Shown here piece after piece: positions 52,231 to 63,860 of a stretch of 64,000 nt of DNA. Source of the stretch: Halobaculum saliterrae. GTDB taxonomy: Archaea; Halobacteriota; Halobacteria; Halobacteriales; Haloferacaceae. Each line of letters begins with the position of its first letter. The first letter of the stretch is position 1. Made by a program: the position numbers and the translations under genes. The notes under the pieces are model-generated. The model saw nothing but the letters and a program-made list of their open reading frames with translations. It made no database searches and had not been told where the DNA came from. Location of the stretch: contig NZ_WUUS01000001.1 of assembly GCF_009831625.1 (NCBI RefSeq), positions 434,301 through 498,300 on the forward strand, read 5' to 3'.

Positions 52231-53361
52231 ATGGGCGGGGACCCCGAGGACGGGATGCTGTCGTGGGACGAGTCCGTCTTCCGGGACGAACACGTCTTCG
52301 AGATCGACTACGTCCCCGAGACGTTCCGCCACCGCGAGAGCCAACTGGAGTCGTTGAAGTACGCGCTCCGGCCGGCCGCACGCGGGTCCCGCCCGCTCAA
52401 CACCGTCGTCCGCGGGCCGCCCGGCACCGGCAAGACCACCTCCGTTCAGAAGCTGTTCTCGGAGCTGCGTGCCCAGACGGACGTGCGAACCGTTCGGGTG
52501 AACTGCCAGGTCGACTCGACGCGATACGCGGTGTTCTCGCGCATCTTCGAGGGCATCTTCGACTACGAGCCCCCCTCGTCGGGCATCTCGTTCAAGAAGC
52601 TGTTCGGGCAGATCGCCGACCGCCTCGTCGAGGACGACGAGGTGCTCGTCGTCGCGCTCGACGACGTGAACTACCTGTTCTACGAGAACGAGGCCTCCGA
52701 CGCGCTGTACTCGCTGTTGCGCGCGCACGAGGCCCACGCGGGCGCGAAGGTGGGCGTCATCTGTATCTCCTCGGACCTCTCGCTGTCGGTCATCGAGGAG
52801 CTGGACTCGCGGGTACAGTCGGTGTTCCGCCCCGAGGAGGTGTTCTTCCCGAAGTACGACGTGGACGAGGTGGTCGACATCCTCCGCGAGCGGGCGAGGC
52901 GCGGCTTCCACGACGGCGTCCTCGGCGACACCGAGCTCGACCGCGTGGCGGAGCTGACCGCCGAGTCGGGCGACCTCCGGGTCGGCATCGACCTCCTGCG
53001 CCGGGCCGGGCTCAACGCCGAGATGCGCGCCTCTCGGACGATCAGCGTCGAGGACGTGGAGGAGGCGTACGACAAGTCGAAGTACGTCCACCTCTCGCGC
53101 AGTCTCCGCGGACTCTCGGAGTCGGAGACGGCGCTCGTGGAGGTGCTCGCGGAGCACGACGGCGAGCAGGCGGGCTCCGTGTACGAGGCGTTCCACGACC
53201 GGACCGACCTGGGCTACACGCGCTACTCCGAGATCGTCAACAAGCTCGACCAGCTCGGGATCGCGGAGACGGAGTACGCCGAGGTGGAGGGCCGCGGGCG
53301 CTCCCGTTCGATCTCGCTGGCGTACGACCCCGAGCCGGTGCTGGAACGGATCGAAGGGTAG
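52231..53361 (+). CDS. Orc1/Cdc6-type replication initiator
   Basis: A 376-residue AAA+ protein. Walker A RGPPGTGKTT (about residue 64-73), Walker B VVALDDVNYLF, sensor 1 (ICISSDLSL), and a C-terminal winged helix (ETALVEVLAEHDGEQAG, LDQLGIAETEYAEV). It would bind origins and load MCM. Several Orc1/Cdc6 paralogues exist in haloarchaea, some remote from origins; this one seems of the latter kind, as no ORB repeats flank it. It is followed by tyrS after 100 nt. The start is the ATG at 52231. Confidence 0.9.
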   Translation: MGGDPEDGMLSWDESVFRDEHVFEIDYVPETFRHRESQLESLKYALRPAARGSRPLNTVVRGPPGTGKTTSVQKLFSELRAQTDVRTVRVNCQVDSTRYAVFSRIFEGIFDYEPPSSGISFKKLFGQIADRLVEDDEVLVVALDDVNYLFYENEASDALYSLLRAHEAHAGAKVGVICISSDLSLSVIEELDSRVQSVFRPEEVFFPKYDVDEVVDILRERARRGFHDGVLGDTELDRVAELTAESGDLRVGIDLLRRAGLNAEMRASRTISVEDVEEAYDKSKYVHLSRSLRGLSESETALVEVLAEHDGEQAGSVYEAFHDRTDLGYTRYSEIVNKLDQLGIAETEYAEVEGRGRSRSISLAYDPEPVLERIEG

Positions 53362-53461
53362 CCGGGAACCGGCGAGGGGACCGGACGACCGGGACGGAAC
53401 CGCCGGATACGCCGTCACACACATCCGAAAGACATACTCGGCGGACGCGACACCCACCGGT

Positions 53462-54475
53462 ATGGACGCCTACGACCGGATCACCCGGAACGCGACCGAG
53501 GTGGTCACCGAGGAGGAGGTACGCACGCTGGCCGAGGACCCGGAAGGCAAGCGGGTGTACGTCGGATACGAGCCGTCTGGCGTCCTTCACATCGGGCACA
53601 TGCTGACGGCGAACAAGCTCATCGACCTGCAGGAGGCGGGCTTCGAGGTCGTCGTCCTCCTCGCGGACGTCCACGCCTACCTCAACGACAAGGGGACGTT
53701 CGCCGAGATCCGCGAGACGGCCGAGCGCATGCGCGACCAGTTCCTCGCGTACGGTCTCGACGCCGAGTCGACGGAGTTCGTCTACGGCTCGGAGTTCCAG
53801 CTCGACGAGGAGTACGTCCTCGACACCCACGAGCTGGAGGTGTCGACGACGCTCAACCGCGCCCAGCGCGCGATGGCGGAGATCCAGGGCGGCGACACCG
53901 CGAAGGTGAGCCACCTGGTGTACCCGCTGATGCAGGCGCTCGACATCGTCTACCTCGATCTCGATCTCGCGGTCGGCGGTCTCGACCAGCGGAAGGTCCA
54001 CATGCTCCACCGCGAACAGGTGCCCGGGATGGACGGCGAGAGCGACCACACGTACGAGGCGCGGCCGTGCATCCACACGCCGATCCTCGCGGACCTCGAC
54101 ACCGGCGTCGGCAAGATGTCCTCCTCGTCGGGCACGACCATCTCGATGGAGGACTCCGCCGAGGACATCGAGGAGAAGATCAACGGCGCGTTCTGTCCGC
54201 CGACGCGCGACCCCGAGCCGGACGACGAGGGCAACGAGCGGGAGAACCCGGTGCTCGAGATCTTCGAGTACTCGGTGTTCCCGCGCTTCGAAACGGTCGT
54301 CGTCGAGCGCCCCGACGAGTACGGCGGAGACCTCGAATACGACGACTACGAGTCGTTGGCGGCGGATCTGGAGTCGGGGGAGCTCCACCCCGCGGACGCG
54401 AAGGGCGCGCTCGCGAGCCACCTGAACGAACTGATCGCTCCGGGGCGGGAAGTGCTGCGGGAACTGGACGGGTGA
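53462..54475 (+). CDS. tyrS: Tyrosyl-tRNA synthetase (archaeal type)
   Basis: A 337-residue class Ic synthetase. VYVGYEPSGVLHIGHM supplies the tyrosine pocket and HIGH at residues 43-46; KMSSSSG near 218-224 is the KMSKS loop. VYPLMQALDIVYLDLDLAVGG and DQRKVHML are also diagnostic. The C-terminal region lacks the S4 domain of bacterial TyrRS, as in archaea. It charges tRNA-Tyr in the cytosol. The start is the ATG at 53462. Confidence 0.95.
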   Translation: MDAYDRITRNATEVVTEEEVRTLAEDPEGKRVYVGYEPSGVLHIGHMLTANKLIDLQEAGFEVVVLLADVHAYLNDKGTFAEIRETAERMRDQFLAYGLDAESTEFVYGSEFQLDEEYVLDTHELEVSTTLNRAQRAMAEIQGGDTAKVSHLVYPLMQALDIVYLDLDLAVGGLDQRKVHMLHREQVPGMDGESDHTYEARPCIHTPILADLDTGVGKMSSSSGTTISMEDSAEDIEEKINGAFCPPTRDPEPDDEGNERENPVLEIFEYSVFPRFETVVVERPDEYGGDLEYDDYESLAADLESGELHPADAKGALASHLNELIAPGREVLRELDG

Positions 54476-54556
54476 ACGGTCGCGAAAAACGATCCGCTCG
54501 CTCGTTCACGGCCACCGCGACGGCGGCCGGGGCGGTCGACTACGCCGGCAGCGACC

Positions 54557-54937
54557 TTACCCCTCCACGGGGATCGTCGTGCCGGTCGCCGTCGCGTCAA
54601 CGACGGCGGGAAGCGTCACCTCGAGCACGCCGTTCTCGTAGCGGGCCGAGATGGCGTCCTCGTCGATCTCCCGCGGGAAGCGGAAGCGTCGGTGGTACGT
54701 CTTCCGGCGTCCGCGCTTCTCGTCGACGTGCTCGGCCGCGACGTTAAGGACGCCCTCGTCCCACGCGAGATCGATCTCCTCCCGGTCGAAGCCGGGCATG
54801 TCGATCGTGAGGACGAACTCCTCGTCCTCCTCGTACAGTTCGTAGTCGGTGCCACCGAAGCCGCCCTCGCCGAAGACGCGGGACGGCAGGTCGAGGTTCT
54901 GCATCCAGGAACTCGCCGTGTTCGTCGGGAGTGCCAT
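54557..54937 (-). CDS. Hsp20 / alpha-crystallin small heat-shock protein
   Basis: A 126-residue small heat-shock protein. The alpha-crystallin domain covers about residues 32-120: VLTIDMPGFDREEIDLAW, then TYHRRFRFPREIDEDAISA and NGVLEVTLP. It holds unfolding proteins as an ATP-independent chaperone. Upstream (54938-55073) contains the AT-richer TAAAGAATGTTTTG, probably its promoter. It is convergent with tyrS and lies downstream of katG on the same strand. The ATG at 54937 precedes the N-terminal arm (MALPTNTASS). Confidence 0.93.
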   Translation of the reverse strand: MALPTNTASSWMQNLDLPSRVFGEGGFGGTDYELYEEDEEFVLTIDMPGFDREEIDLAWDEGVLNVAAEHVDEKRGRRKTYHRRFRFPREIDEDAISARYENGVLEVTLPAVVDATATGTTIPVEG

Positions 54938-55073
54938 GGTTGTTCACCTCGAATGCAGTCGATCGTTGTTTGTGATTCGTAAAGAATGTTTTGCCTAATG
55001 AGAGGTGACGGTGAGTGGTCGACTCGGACGAGCCCTCGACGCGACTCGATCGACGACCCCCGCCGGGGTCGGA

Positions 55074-57302
<2,229 letters not shown>

Positions 57303-57407
57303 AAAAAATCGGTCGCCGCGATGCCGAACGGGCCGGCGGCGCCACCGGTCGGTCGATGGCCGGACGGGAGCCGGTCGATTGTCGGGCGCCGTCCCCCCGA
57401 TCGCCGC

Positions 57408-57587
57408 TCAGGCGAAGCCGAACTGTCGGAGCAGATTGGTCGCGAGCCCCTTCACCACGAGGCCGGTGCCGGCCAGCACCAGCGCGAGGCCGACCGCGAC
57501 GATCGGCGCCGACCACGCGACGAGCGCGAGGCCGGCGAACAGCAGGACCGCGCCGGCGACGCCGGCAGTACCGAGTTTGTCGATCAC
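57408..57587 (-). CDS. 59-residue two-helix membrane protein
   Basis: A short minus-strand frame from GTG 57587 ([19 protein letters not shown]) to TGA 57408. It is nearly all hydrophobic, forming two membrane helices (about 8-27 and 29-47), with a final [15 protein letters not shown]. It resembles small conserved haloarchaeal membrane proteins that I recall as DUF7470, unverified. It is divergent from the eIF1A gene and upstream of katG on the same strand. It is too short for routine gene calling, and the call rests on helix pattern and start. Confidence 0.6.
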   Translation of the reverse strand: MIDKLGTAGVAGAVLLFAGLALVAWSAPIVAVGLALVLAGTGLVVKGLATNLLRQFGFA

Positions 57588-57671
57588 ACCCGGTCGTCTC
57601 GGTAGCTCCTGAAAAGGCCGGCGGGTTCCGGGCGGGCGGCACCCGCCCGTGGATCGGCTTCGCTCGCAGTT

Positions 57672-57732
57672 CGCTGTCGAGGCCTCACGCTGTTCGACCG
57701 CGCTCGTTCCCCGTACGCTGTCGAGGCCTCAC
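57672..57732 (+). repeat. 17-nt direct repeat upstream of eIF1A
   Basis: The word CGCTGTCGAGGCCTCAC occurs at 57672-57688 and again, identically, at 57716-57732 (period 44 nt). It lies between the small membrane gene and eIF1A, ending 55 nt before the eIF1A ATG. The core AGGCCT is palindromic, so each copy could be a half-site for a dimer. Confidence 0.5.
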
Positions 57733-57787
57733 CACGTTCTGCCTCGCACCCGCCGAGTTTAACTGTCGGACGCGAGAACACAGGAGT

Positions 57788-58078
57788 ATGAGCGACGGCG
57801 ACGGGACGGGTCGCAAGAACCTCCGAATGCCCGACGACGACGAAGTGTTCGCCGAGGTGACGGAGATGCTCGGCGCCAACCGCGTGAAGGTCCGGTGCAA
57901 CGACGGCACCGAACGCACCGCGCGGATCCCCGGACGGATGCAGAAGCGGACCTGGATCCGCGAGGGCGACCTCGTCCTCGTCAGCCCCTGGGACTGGCAG
58001 GACGAGAAGGCGGACATCGAACACCGCTACGAGAGCCAGGACGCCGACCAGCTGCGCGACGAAGGCCACATCGCCTGA
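57788..58078 (+). CDS. eif1a: Translation initiation factor aIF1A
   Basis: A 96-residue OB-fold factor. It has the characteristic [40 protein letters not shown] and [21 protein letters not shown] pieces. It binds the 30S A-site region during initiation. It begins at ATG 57788 after AGGAGT. The next genes, RIO1 kinase and KH protein, follow on the same strand at 78 and 105 nt and make a ribosome-related cluster. Confidence 0.95.
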   Translation: MSDGDGTGRKNLRMPDDDEVFAEVTEMLGANRVKVRCNDGTERTARIPGRMQKRTWIREGDLVLVSPWDWQDEKADIEHRYESQDADQLRDEGHIA

Positions 58079-58156
58079 GTCGACCCCGGTCGCGGCGACG
58101 CGACGGCGCCCTCGGGTGCCGGTGCTTTTCACTCCCGAGCGCGTACGTCCCGAGAG

Positions 58157-59113
58157 ATGACCGGAGAGTTCGGGTTCGTCGAACCCGACGAGGCGGACGC
58201 GCCGGGCGATGAGTGGGAGGACCTCGACCTCGAGGACATCGCCCAGACTGAGGCCGACAAGATCGCCCGCAGACAGGACGACGAGTTCGACGAGTTCCGC
58301 AAACGGATCAAGAACACCGAGCAGTTCAAGGTCGAGGCGTCGGTGTTCGACGACGCCACGCTCGCGGCGCTGTACAAGCTCACCCGCGACGGCCACATCG
58401 CCGCGTTCGGCGGACCCATCTCCACCGGGAAGGAGGCGAACGTCTACGAGGCGCTCGGCGCCGACGACCGGGAGGTCGCCGCGAAGGTGTACCGCATCAA
58501 CACCTCGAACTTCCGGCAGATGCGCGACTACCTCGAGGGCGACCCCCGGTTCGAGGGGATCGGCTCCGACAAGAAGCAGGTCGTCGTCGCGTGGGTTCGC
58601 AAGGAGTTCTCGAACCTCTCACGGGCCCGCAAGGCCGGCGTGCGCGTGCCCGAACCGATCGCCGTCCAGCGCAACGTCCTCGTGATGGAGTTGGTCGGCC
58701 ACGCCGACGACCGCGCGCGCCGGCTCGCGGAGGTCGACGTGGAGAACCCCGAGACCGCCTTCGAGGTCGTCCGCGAGTACATGCGGCGCCTCTACTCGGC
58801 GGGGCTGGTCCACGGCGACCTCTCGGAGTACAACCTCATCATTCACGACGGCGAGCTGGTCGTCATCGATCTGGGACAGGCGGTGACGGTCCACCATCCG
58901 AACGCCGACGACTTCCTGAAGCGCGACTGCCGCAACGTCGCCTCGTTCTTCTCCAGACAGGGCCTCGAAACCGACGCGGACGACCTCCACGAGTACGTCA
59001 CTACGCCCGAGGCGGAGCCGGCCGCCGAGCCCGATCCCGCGACGGACCCGAACCCCGCGGACCGGACCCCCGAGGACTCGAACCCCGCGGACCGCGGCGG
59101 CGACGGGGAGTAG
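58157..59113 (+). CDS. rio1: RIO1-type serine/threonine kinase
   Basis: A 318-residue RIO1. STGKEANVYEA (about residue 90) is the RIO P-loop, VHGDLSEYNLII (about 220) holds catalytic Asp and Asn, and VVIDLGQAV the metal-binding Asp. In eukaryotes Rio1 finishes 40S maturation, and archaeal forms are thought similar. After the kinase, the final 40 residues are a Pro/Asp repeat (DPNPADRTPEDSNPADR), probably disordered. Neighbours eIF1A and the KH protein support a ribosome function. The ATG at 58157 starts a Glu/Asp-rich arm. Confidence 0.93.
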   Translation: MTGEFGFVEPDEADAPGDEWEDLDLEDIAQTEADKIARRQDDEFDEFRKRIKNTEQFKVEASVFDDATLAALYKLTRDGHIAAFGGPISTGKEANVYEALGADDREVAAKVYRINTSNFRQMRDYLEGDPRFEGIGSDKKQVVVAWVRKEFSNLSRARKAGVRVPEPIAVQRNVLVMELVGHADDRARRLAEVDVENPETAFEVVREYMRRLYSAGLVHGDLSEYNLIIHDGELVVIDLGQAVTVHHPNADDFLKRDCRNVASFFSRQGLETDADDLHEYVTTPEAEPAAEPDPATDPNPADRTPEDSNPADRGGDGE

Positions 59114-59218
59114 TCAGGGGACGCCGCCGTCGGACGGTCGACGGTTCGAGCGTGTGACCCGCTGACGCGGCGGGTTCCCGAGGGAACGCTTAACCGCGTC
59201 GGGGCGAAGATCCCGTGT

Positions 59219-59782
59219 ATGCAGCACGTGAAGGTTCCGCAGGACCGCATCGGCGTGCTCATCGGCGAGGGCGGCGAGACGATGCGGGAGATCGAGGACC
59301 GCGCCGAGGTCCGACTCGACATCGACTCCGAGTCGGGCTCGGTCGCCATCGACAGCGTCGGCGACCCGGTCGCCGGACTGGTCGCTCCCGACATCGTCCG
59401 CGCGATCGGACGCGGGTTCACCCCCGAGGTCGCCCTCTCGCTGTTGGAGCACGACCTGCGACGGTTCGAGTTGGTCGATCTCGCATCGGAGACGCGAAAC
59501 AAGAACGACCTCCAGCGCCAGAAGGGCCGCCTCATCGGCGAGAACGGCCGTACGCGGGAGCTGATGGAGGACCTCTCGGGCGCCGAAGTCGTCATCAAGG
59601 GGACGACCCTCGGCGTCATCGGCCAGCCCGAGGAGGTCGAGGCCGTCCGCCGCGCGACGGGAATGATCCTCGACGGCGCCCCCCACGGGGCCGTCTACTC
59701 GTTCCTGGAGCGCAAGCACAACGAGATCCACGGCGCGCCGGACCTCTCGACGCCGACGGGGAACGCCGAGGAGCCGCGGTAG
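59219..59782 (+). CDS. KH-domain RNA-binding protein (Dim2/Pno1-like)
   Basis: A 187-residue protein with two KH domains. KH1 (residues 2-60) has IGVLIGEGGETMREIE (GxxG as GEGG), KH2 (about 95-150) has KGRLIGENGRTRELMEDLSG (GENG). This two-KH layout is that of Dim2/Pno1, a small-subunit assembly factor that works with Rio and Nob1. The start is the ATG at 59219. Its 3' end is convergent with the second PCNA gene, 69 nt apart. Confidence 0.92.
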   Translation: MQHVKVPQDRIGVLIGEGGETMREIEDRAEVRLDIDSESGSVAIDSVGDPVAGLVAPDIVRAIGRGFTPEVALSLLEHDLRRFELVDLASETRNKNDLQRQKGRLIGENGRTRELMEDLSGAEVVIKGTTLGVIGQPEEVEAVRRATGMILDGAPHGAVYSFLERKHNEIHGAPDLSTPTGNAEEPR

Positions 59783-59851
59783 TCGCGGAGGCGTCGCCCC
59801 TCGCCGCCCGATCCCGCGGACCGCCCGATCCGGTGCCGTCCGTACCCGTTC

Positions 59852-60670
59852 TCACACCGCCTGTAGCCGCGGCGCCACGAACGCCTCCACGCGTCCGCCG
59901 CCGTCCGCGACCTCGTACTCGACGCCCAGCGGCGCCTCCCGCCCGAGGGTAACGCGCACGTCCGCTCCCGACGGGACCGCACGCTCGATGCACTCCAAGT
60001 ACGACAGCGAGAACAGCGACTCGGCCTCGCCTCCCTCGAACGCGGCCGCCTCCTCCGCGGGCACGACGAACCGCACGTCGTCGGTGTCGCCGTCGGCCGA
60101 CGCCACGAACGCTCCTTCGCCGGGATCGACTCCGAGCGTGAGGTGGTCGGCGACCATCCCCGCGGCCGCCACGAACCGCCCCACGGTCTCGCCGGGGAGC
60201 GTTAACGCCGCGGTGTGTTCGAAGCCCAGTTCATCGATGTCGGGGGGACCGCGGACGCTCTCGGGATCGAACAACCCCATCGCGTACTCCAGTTCCCCGG
60301 CGACGACGTGGAGTCGGCGTCCGTCCGGGTCGAACGCGAGCGTCACCGGGTCGTCGTCGTCGGCCATCCCGAGGACCTCCCGGAGCCGGGTCACGTCGAC
60401 GCCGACGGTCGTGCCGTCTGCCTCGTAGGCCGTCGTCGCCGACGCCGACAACTCCACCTCCACGGCCGCCACCGTCGCGGGGTCCATCGCGGCCGCCCGG
60501 ATCCCGTCGGGGCCGAACGTCACTCGACACTCGTCGACGAGCGAACCGACTGCCGAGAGGAGCGGGCGGAGGGTGTCGGCTCGGACGCGAACTCGAACGG
60601 GAGCGCCGACGGAGGACCCGGACGGGTCGGCGCTCGGGGAGAACTCTGTCGTGGGGTCGTCGTCCGCCAT
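59852..60670 (-). CDS. Second, divergent PCNA (sliding clamp paralogue)
   Basis: A 272-residue full-length clamp homologue. After a disordered 25-residue arm (TTEFSPSADPSGSSVG) it follows the main PCNA throughout: LVDECRVTFGPDGIRAAAMDP, VTRLREVLGMADDDDPVTLAF, the interdomain loop FDPESVRGPPDIDELGF, GDTDDVRFVVP, ESLFSLSYLECIERAVP, and C-terminal VEAFVAPRLQAV. Differences include many substitutions on the inner face and the missing N-terminal MFKAI strand start, replaced by APVRVRVRADT. It could form a heterotrimer with the other clamp, a damage-specific ring, or a clamp inhibitor. It is divergent from the gene at 60782. Confidence 0.88.
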   Translation of the reverse strand: MADDDPTTEFSPSADPSGSSVGAPVRVRVRADTLRPLLSAVGSLVDECRVTFGPDGIRAAAMDPATVAAVEVELSASATTAYEADGTTVGVDVTRLREVLGMADDDDPVTLAFDPDGRRLHVVAGELEYAMGLFDPESVRGPPDIDELGFEHTAALTLPGETVGRFVAAAGMVADHLTLGVDPGEGAFVASADGDTDDVRFVVPAEEAAAFEGGEAESLFSLSYLECIERAVPSGADVRVTLGREAPLGVEYEVADGGGRVEAFVAPRLQAV

Positions 60671-60692
60671 GGCGGATCACGGACCTGTTTCC

Positions 60693-60700
60693 CAATAAGT
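60693..60700 (-). promoter_or_regulatory. TATA-like box of second PCNA
   Basis: ACTTATTG on the minus strand, centred about 26 nt before the ATG at 60670; consistent with a leaderless transcript. Confidence 0.5.
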
Positions 60701-60781
60701 ATTTTTCCGCCATATCCGGTAGATACCCGGATACCGAGTATGAATCTATATGTCTTCAGAATCCATACTTCGATTTGGAGT

Positions 60782-61351
60782 ATGCCTGACGATCGAGATC
60801 GCGGGATCCTGACTCCCGCGGATCGGCGGTACCTGCGCGGGGAGACGGAGTTCGCGAGCGTACAGTCCGAACGCAACGCGCGAGCGCGCATTCGTGACAG
60901 GATACACGCCGCGCTGTACGACTTCGAGGTGCTAGTCGGGGGGATGAGCGAACGGGACCGGGAGTTGGTGTTCGCGGATCGCCTCGACCGCGAGGGGACC
61001 GCCGCGTTCGACGCGCTCGTGTCGGCGCTGGCGTTCCTGTACCGGGGCGTCGAGGACACCGAGCTCGACTTCGAGACGGTGTTGTCGGAGGGGGTGAACC
61101 TCGCGGAGGCGAGCGAGGAACGGGCGGCGACGGTCGATCTCGACGTGACGTTCCACGCGCTGAGCGTCGCGGAGGTGCGGCGGAAGATGCGCGCGGGCGA
61201 GCCGCTGTCGCTGACGGAGCTAGCGTTCGCGGACACGCGGACGGAGGTATCCGCCGACGAGTTCGCCGAGTACCTCCGCGGTACCGAGGGGACCGTCGAC
61301 GACGCCGGCGTCGACGATGGGCGGATCCAGTCGCGAGTGACCGACTTCTAG
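60782..61351 (+). CDS. Conserved haloarchaeal protein divergent from second PCNA
   Basis: A 189-residue soluble protein beginning MPDDRDRGILTPADRRYLRG. The N-terminal 50 residues, with RRYLRGETEFASVQSERNARARIRDR taken in parts, form a motif I have seen at the front of haloarchaeal helical proteins: a helix rich in Arg, possibly nucleic-acid-facing. The rest is helical (LVFADRLDREGTAAFDALVS). It ends RIQSRVTDF. No catalytic motif. An ATG at 60740 in frame would add 14 residues. The 111-nt space to the PCNA start contains AT-rich words (TATGAATCTATATG) probably serving both promoters. Confidence 0.68.
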   Translation: MPDDRDRGILTPADRRYLRGETEFASVQSERNARARIRDRIHAALYDFEVLVGGMSERDRELVFADRLDREGTAAFDALVSALAFLYRGVEDTELDFETVLSEGVNLAEASEERAATVDLDVTFHALSVAEVRRKMRAGEPLSLTELAFADTRTEVSADEFAEYLRGTEGTVDDAGVDDGRIQSRVTDF

Positions 61352-61386
61352 GCCTCGCCGGATCCCACCGAACGGAGCCAGATCGG

Positions 61387-61394
61387 TATATAAA
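61387..61394 (+). promoter_or_regulatory. Upstream TATATAAA element before thermosome
   Basis: TATATAAA lies about 110 nt before the thermosome ATG. Any transcript from here would begin near 61415. It may be a second, distal thermosome promoter or that of a small RNA. Confidence 0.35.
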
Positions 61395-61466
61395 TCATTC
61401 ATGACAAGCAGTCACATGCGGTTGGATCGGCTTCGTGAGAGCCGTTGACGGACCGTCGTCGATACC

Positions 61467-61474
61467 TTTTTATA
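61467..61474 (+). promoter_or_regulatory. TATA box of the thermosome gene
   Basis: TTTTTATA centred about 31 nt before the ATG at 61502, giving a short leader. Haloarchaeal cct promoters have this kind of strong AT-rich box. Confidence 0.6.
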
Positions 61475-61501
61475 GAATCGGAAACAATCAGAGAGTGACT
61501 C

Positions 61502-63184
<1,683 letters not shown>

Positions 63185-63356
63185 AGTAGGCCCCCAGCCA
63201 ACACCACACCCCACGACGCCGACACGCACCGCCTCCCGACCGAGACTCGATTCTTTCGACGCCGCGACCCGGAAGCCGCGGCTGTCCGTGTCGCGATCGC
63301 GCCGAGAACAGTTCCGGACTCGGACCGTCTCACCCTCGGCCCCGGGTCCGTTCCGC

Positions 63357-63743
63357 CTACAGCCCCGGCACCACGCCGCCGAGCACCAGCACGAGCGCGA
63401 CGGTGAGCACGAACAGCCCGAGCGAGAACACCCGCAGGCGCGCCCGACGGCTCCGGGCCACGTCAGGGACGTCGCCGTCCGCACTGCCGCCGCCACCGTT
63501 GCCGCCGAGACCGAGAATACCGCGCTGTTGCTCGCGTCCCCGGTCGGCCTCGGGGGGACGCATCCCGCCCGTCTCCGAGAGGGTGACGCCCGCCAACGTC
63601 GCCGCGGCGACCATCGACAGCGCGAGGACGACGAGCCCCGCGTCCCACCCGACCAGCCACGCGAGCCCCACGGCGGCCGCGACGCTGCCGACGGGGTAGG
63701 CGACCCCGACCCGCGCGTACGCCAGCGCACGCCGCCGGTCCAT
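63357..63743 (-). CDS. Small membrane protein with three helices
   Basis: A 128-residue protein starting MDRRRALAYARVGVAYP at the ATG at 63743. Two close hydrophobic helices (residues 13-31 and 36-54) are followed by a soluble Gly/Asp-rich linker (GNGGGGSADGDVPDVAR) and one last helix (about 107-125). No known motif. It is convergent with the thermosome gene (gap 63185-63356, no gene seen) and divergent from the last gene. Confidence 0.65.
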   Translation of the reverse strand: MDRRRALAYARVGVAYPVGSVAAAVGLAWLVGWDAGLVVLALSMVAAATLAGVTLSETGGMRPPEADRGREQQRGILGLGGNGGGGSADGDVPDVARSRRARLRVFSLGLFVLTVALVLVLGGVVPGL

Positions 63744-63860
63744 GTGCCTCGGTCCGGCCGGCGGACCGATAGCCGTTGCGCTGTCGACCGCGGCAGCGCG
63801 GGGTGTGCCGGAACCGGGCGCCCGCGATGGCTTTTCCTTCCCGTGTCGACACCGGGTGGT

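Noticed and set aside
61401-61448. 15-codon frame behind TATATAAA
   Set aside because: Its ATG would lie upstream of the transcription start predicted from that TATA box, so it is unlikely to be translated.
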